64,000 nucleotides of DNA from SHVZ01 sp044223515 (GTDB taxonomy: Bacteria > Pseudomonadota > Alphaproteobacteria > SHVZ01): positions 1 to 64,000 of the forward strand of contig JBGALV010000001.1 of the NCBI GenBank assembly GCA_044223515.1, given 5' to 3'. The notes beneath the pieces are model-generated. The model searched no databases, was not told the DNA's origin, and worked only from the letters and a program-made list of their open reading frames with translations. This document shows, piece by piece, positions 61,228 through 64,000 of the stretch. Each line of letters begins with the position of its first letter. Position 1 is the stretch's first letter. The translations under genes were made by a program, and so were the position numbers.

Positions 61228-61266
61228 CCGCACAGTCAATATCTAGTGGGTCGCGATTCTGTGCGG
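61228..61266. repeat. Inverted repeat CCGCACAG...CTGTGCGG
   Basis: Eight-base perfect arms separated by 23 nt, in the glnB-HNH gap. Too widely spaced for a good terminator; perhaps a protein site or RNA stem. The gap has no convincing coding frame. Confidence 0.35.
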
Positions 61267-61304
61267 GCCTTGTGTCCGATGGCCGAATCAGCGTAGAAAT
61301 CCAT

Positions 61305-61390
61305 AGACACAACGAAGAAAGGCCCGGTTGCAGCCGGGCCCTTCGTTGCCCTGCGAAGCTAGGAGCCCGCGCAGGACAGGTCGTCGTGAC
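61305..61390 (-). ncRNA. Candidate small RNA with anti-Shine-Dalgarno loop
   Basis: Minus strand. Promoter TTGACG (61426-61421), 18-nt spacer, TAAGAG (61402-61397). The transcript would start near 61390, form hairpin CCTGCG-(14 nt)-CGCAGG (61375-61350) whose loop contains CTCCT, then a strong terminator stem GGCCCGG-CTGCAA-CCGGGCC with TTTCTTCGTT after it. Size about 86 nt. Anti-SD loops plus a terminator are the hallmark of several alphaproteobacterial Hfq sRNAs. No known family is recognised. Confidence 0.5.
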
Positions 61391-61469
61391 TTGCGTCTCT
61401 TACGCAATACAACGTCATTGCGTCAAGCGGGCTCCATCGGTTCTGAAACCCTTTGGAGTTTTTGGTTCG

Positions 61470-61760
61470 ATGACTGGAATGCTCGACTATATGCGCCGCT
61501 TGGCGGCCTGGAACGCTACCGCAACCATCTACGGGCGCAGCCCCGAGATGTGGCGGATCGACTGTGACGGCCGTGCCATCCGCTGGTCCGACTACGGAGA
61601 CCAGTCGTCTGAGTTTGGATGGCATATTGATCACGTCGCGCCGCTTGCGATCGGCGGCATCGATGCCGCCCACAACACCCGTGCCCGTCACTGGCGCGGC
61701 AATACAAGCGCGGGCGGCGTTCTCGGAGGGTTGCTTGGCGCCCTCCGTGACCGCCGTTAG
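61470..61760 (+). CDS. Small HNH-type endonuclease-like protein
   Basis: 96 aa from ATG 61470. The HNH core is W-H-I-D-H-V-A-P-L-A-I-G-G-I-D-A-A-H-N-T-R-A-R-H at about 53-76 with a final N (R-G-N-T): H55, D56-H57, N70, H76 match the motif. Short size resembles free-standing phage or mobile HNH proteins. Longer frames upstream lack conservation and a ribosome site. Isolated in an intergenic-rich patch. Confidence 0.65.
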   Translation: MTGMLDYMRRLAAWNATATIYGRSPEMWRIDCDGRAIRWSDYGDQSSEFGWHIDHVAPLAIGGIDAAHNTRARHWRGNTSAGGVLGGLLGALRDRR

Positions 61761-61866
61761 GTCTGAAACGCTGATGTGACTTCTGCTGCCGCTCCTCGCC
61801 TGCGAAGGCGGGGACGGCACAGAGCTTTTTAGTCGTCTCGAGAAGGCATTGCCGTTTCCGATGGCG

Positions 61867-62196
61867 CTATTTGGCGCGGACCGGACCGTAGAAGACGACC
61901 CAGACCTGGAAGTCGGACGAGAAGTCGAGGAAGCGGTGGTCCTCGTGGGCGGCGACGAAGAGGACGTCGCCGGGGCCGCAGGGCACCTTCTCGGCCTCGC
62001 GCTTGAAGGTCCCGGTGCCGGAGATCACGAAGTAGAGCTCGTCGCGGTCGTGCGGCACCTGGGTGTCGACGCCCTTCGGCGCGTAGTGGCGCAGCTCGAC
62101 GCCGTCGGCCTCGAACACCTGCTTCGACACCCGCCCGGCCGGGAAGGGCAGATGGTCGAGATCGGAAACCTTCGTCAGCGTCTTCGGCTGGGGCAT
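61867..62196 (-). CDS. Cupin-domain protein
   Basis: 109 aa. Single cupin: H49 and E53-type ligands in V-P-H-D-R-D-E-L-Y-F-V-I-S-G-T-G near 48-63 and G-D-V-L-F-V-A-A-H-E-D-H-R-F near 75-88. Small-molecule binding or dioxygenase-like protein of unknown substrate. Monocistronic. Confidence 0.88.
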   Translation of the reverse strand: MPQPKTLTKVSDLDHLPFPAGRVSKQVFEADGVELRHYAPKGVDTQVPHDRDELYFVISGTGTFKREAEKVPCGPGDVLFVAAHEDHRFLDFSSDFQVWVVFYGPVRAK

Positions 62197-62309
62197 TCGC
62201 CGCCTCCCGTGATTTCGGACAAGGCTATCCGAGCGACGACGCCGGCGCGATAGACGGTGAGGAGCCGGGCCGGCGATACAGTCGCGGCGGCCCGGCCGAT
62301 ACAGACGGC

Positions 62310-63479
62310 CTACTTCTGCAGGCAGGCGCGGATGCGCTTGATCGCTTCCCGGATGTTCTCGGTCGAGTTGGCGTAGGAGAAGCGGATGAAGCCTTCGCCA
62401 TGGGCACCGAAGCTGGTGCCGGCGATGGTGGCGACGCCGGCTTCCTCCAGCATCTTCGACTGCAGCTCCTTCGCGGTCAGGCCCGTGCCTTCGATGTTGG
62501 GGAAGGCGTAGAAGGCGCCACCCGGCTCGATGCAGCGGAAGCCCGGGAGCTGGTTCAGCTCGCTGACGATGACGCGGCGGCGTTCGTCGAAGGCCTTCAT
62601 CATCACGCCGACCGCGTCCTGCGGGCCGGTGAGCGCAGCGATACCTGCAAATTGCGTCGGCGCGTTGACGCAGGAGTGGTTGTTGATCGCGAGCTTCTCG
62701 GCGTGGCGGAAGAGCGCCTTCGGCCAGACCGAGTATCCCAGGCGCCAGCCGGTCATCGCGTAGGTCTTGCTCCAGCCGTCGAGCAGGATCGTGCGGTCTC
62801 TCATCGACTCGTAGGAGAGCAGCGGCACGTGCTCGCGGCCGTCGTAGAGCATCTGGCCGTAGATCTCGTCCGACATGACGTAGACATCGGGGAACTTCTC
62901 GAGGCCCTTCACCAGCTTGTCGAACTCGGCCCGCGGCACCGCGCCGCCGGTCGGGTTGGCCGGGCTGTTGAGGATGATCAGGCTGGTCTTCTTGGTGATC
63001 CGCGACAGCACGTCCTCGGCCGAGAAGGCGAAGCCGTTCTTCTCCAGCAGCGGGATCGGCACGGGCGTGGCACCCGAGTGCTTGATCACCGACTCGTAGA
63101 TCGGGAAGCCGGGGTTCGGGTAGAGGATCTCCCGGCCCTTGTCGCCGAGGATCATGATGGCGAAGTACATCGTCACCTTGCCGCCCGGCATGATCATGAC
63201 CAGGTCCGGGTCGATCTCGATGTCCTGGCGGCGCCTGATGTCGGAGGCGACCGCCTCGCGGAGCGCCGGGATGCCGTTGGCCGGGGTGTAGCCGTGGTGC
63301 CCGTCCTTCAGTGCCTTGATCGCCGCCTCGACGATGTGGGGCGGCGTCTTGAAGTCGGGCTGGCCGATGCCGAGGTTGATGATGGATTTGCCCTGGGCCG
63401 CCAGGGCCTGGGCCCGGGCGAGGACCTCGAACGCGGTCTCGGTGCCCAGGACCGTCATACGTTCAGCGACGTCCATCAT
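62310..63479 (-). CDS. Aspartate/aromatic-type aminotransferase (class I)
   Basis: 389 aa from ATG 63479, with GGAGG 9 nt upstream; an ATG at 63509 precedes the Shine-Dalgarno site and is rejected. PLP lysine in S-K-T-Y-A-M-T-G-W-R near 228-237, N-P-A-N-P-T-G-G near 170 and C-terminal F-S-Y-A. Transfers amino groups between amino acids and 2-oxoacids; exact substrate open. No partner genes. Confidence 0.88.
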   Translation of the reverse strand: MMDVAERMTVLGTETAFEVLARAQALAAQGKSIINLGIGQPDFKTPPHIVEAAIKALKDGHHGYTPANGIPALREAVASDIRRRQDIEIDPDLVMIMPGGKVTMYFAIMILGDKGREILYPNPGFPIYESVIKHSGATPVPIPLLEKNGFAFSAEDVLSRITKKTSLIILNSPANPTGGAVPRAEFDKLVKGLEKFPDVYVMSDEIYGQMLYDGREHVPLLSYESMRDRTILLDGWSKTYAMTGWRLGYSVWPKALFRHAEKLAINNHSCVNAPTQFAGIAALTGPQDAVGVMMKAFDERRRVIVSELNQLPGFRCIEPGGAFYAFPNIEGTGLTAKELQSKMLEEAGVATIAGTSFGAHGEGFIRFSYANSTENIREAIKRIRACLQK

Positions 63480-63572
63480 CTTGAAGAACCTCCGGGAAAG
63501 GGCCGGCACTATGCCCGAGGCCTTCCCTTGAGGAAAAGCCCCGGCTGCGACATCCGGTCATGTCCCGGGAGG

Positions 63573-63601
63573 TTGCGCCAAAGGCTTGGAAACGTTATAT
63601 C
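63573..63601 (+). promoter_or_regulatory. Candidate rpoZ promoter
   Basis: TTGCGC (63573-63578), 17-nt spacer, TATATC (63596-63601), 35 nt before the rpoZ ATG. Confidence 0.5.
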
Positions 63602-63635
63602 TCTAAGTTCAGCTTCGTTCTTTGGAGTTCGTCCA

Positions 63636-64000
63636 AATGGCCCGCGTGACCGTTGAAGACTGCGTCGTCAAGATTCCGAATCGGTTCGACCTTGTGATGG
63701 TCGCCTCCCAGCGGGCGCGCGAGATCGCCGCCGGGGCCTCGATCACGCTGGATCGCGACAACGACAAGAACCCGGTCGTGGCGCTCCGCGAGATCGCGGA
63801 CGAGACCATCAACCTGGACGGCCTCAGGGAAGCGCTGGTGAAGGGGCTTCAAAGGCAGGTCGAGGTCGACGAGCCCGAAGAGGAGATCCTCGAGGTCATG
63901 GCGGACGAGCAGGCGCTTGCCCAGGCGATGATGGCGGGGGCGGCCCAGGCTGCCGAGGCCGCCGATGAGGAAGTCGAGATCCCGGACGGCGAAGTCGGCG
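63636..64000 (+). CDS. rpoZ: RNA polymerase omega subunit, C-terminus outside window
   Basis: ATG at 63636; 121 codons visible with no stop before the window end. M-A-R-V-T-V-E-D-C-V-V-K-I-P-N-R-F-D-L-V-M-V-A-S-Q-R-A-R is the omega core, followed by an acidic Glu/Ala-rich tail typical of alphaproteobacteria. Omega aids RNA polymerase assembly and ppGpp binding; relA/spoT usually follows. Confidence 0.95.

Noticed and set aside
61009..61239. 76-residue minus-strand frame upstream of glnB
   Set aside because: Overlaps DnaA-like boxes; no recognisable domain; treated as regulatory sequence.

Overview
This window is a high-GC chromosomal segment of an alphaproteobacterium. The nuoA-N operon followed by birA, rnj, mce and a DUF1467 gene, the hfq-hflX pair, the C-minus bL36, the short alphaproteobacterial-style omega subunit and the dapA-smpB block all fit that class. 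The accessory content (CocE/NonD hydrolase, orphan substrate-binding protein, glycolate oxidase) is compatible with a Rhodospirillales-type soil or water organism, but I cannot name the genus. There is no CRISPR array, phage block or complete insertion sequence.

Region by region: 1-2.5 kb holds the glycolate oxidase genes glcD and a truncated glcE. 2.6-4.2 kb has a small unknown protein, an aspartoacylase-like deacylase and bL36. 4.4-7.9 kb is the most unusual stretch: three consecutive genes for secreted low-complexity proteins that share a fixed-spacing motif, N-x2-E-x3-T-R-[DE]-L-N. 8-11.8 kb has a D-amino-acid aminotransferase, hfq, hflX (whose conserved N-terminus has no ATG, GTG or TTG start) and a serine hydrolase. 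tRNA-Asp follows at 11.86 kb. 12-29.2 kb is the complete 14-gene complex I operon with birA, rnj, mce and DUF1467, mostly with overlapping start and stop codons. 29.3-32.6 kb has a membrane protein, a 3-methyladenine glycosylase, a groES without groEL, an inositol-monophosphatase-like gene and a beta-hydroxyacid dehydrogenase.

32.6-36.15 kb, on the minus strand, is a thiamine or HMP ECF transporter (ykoF-E-D-C order) behind a clear TPP riboswitch. A choline/thiamine-kinase-like phosphotransferase and a threonine-dehydratase-like enzyme lie just upstream. 38-45 kb has a haloacid dehalogenase, a lytic transglycosylase, dapA, smpB, an M14 peptidase, a uracil-DNA glycosylase and a NYN-domain protein. 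45-63.5 kb is accessory: two alpha/beta hydrolases, a PAS-GGEEF cyclase behind a CRP-like box, a phosphatase, a sterol-desaturase-like enzyme, an SHMT-like enzyme, and a CocE hydrolase/substrate-binding protein pair divergent from a LysR regulator with a textbook T-N11-A operator. It continues with an MHYT-PAS histidine kinase, a scar of two gene remnants, an SDR, an inverted-repeat element, and glnB-glnA behind a sigma-54 promoter. After these come a candidate small RNA exposing an anti-Shine-Dalgarno loop, a small HNH protein, a cupin and an aspartate aminotransferase. rpoZ starts at the right edge and runs out of the window.

Functionally the window combines respiration (complex I), nitrogen control (PII and glutamine synthetase), RNA metabolism (Hfq, RNase J, SmpB, HflX), thiamine salvage and cell-wall turnover. 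The best candidates for something undescribed are the three-gene secreted protein cassette and the small RNA at about 61.3-61.4 kb.
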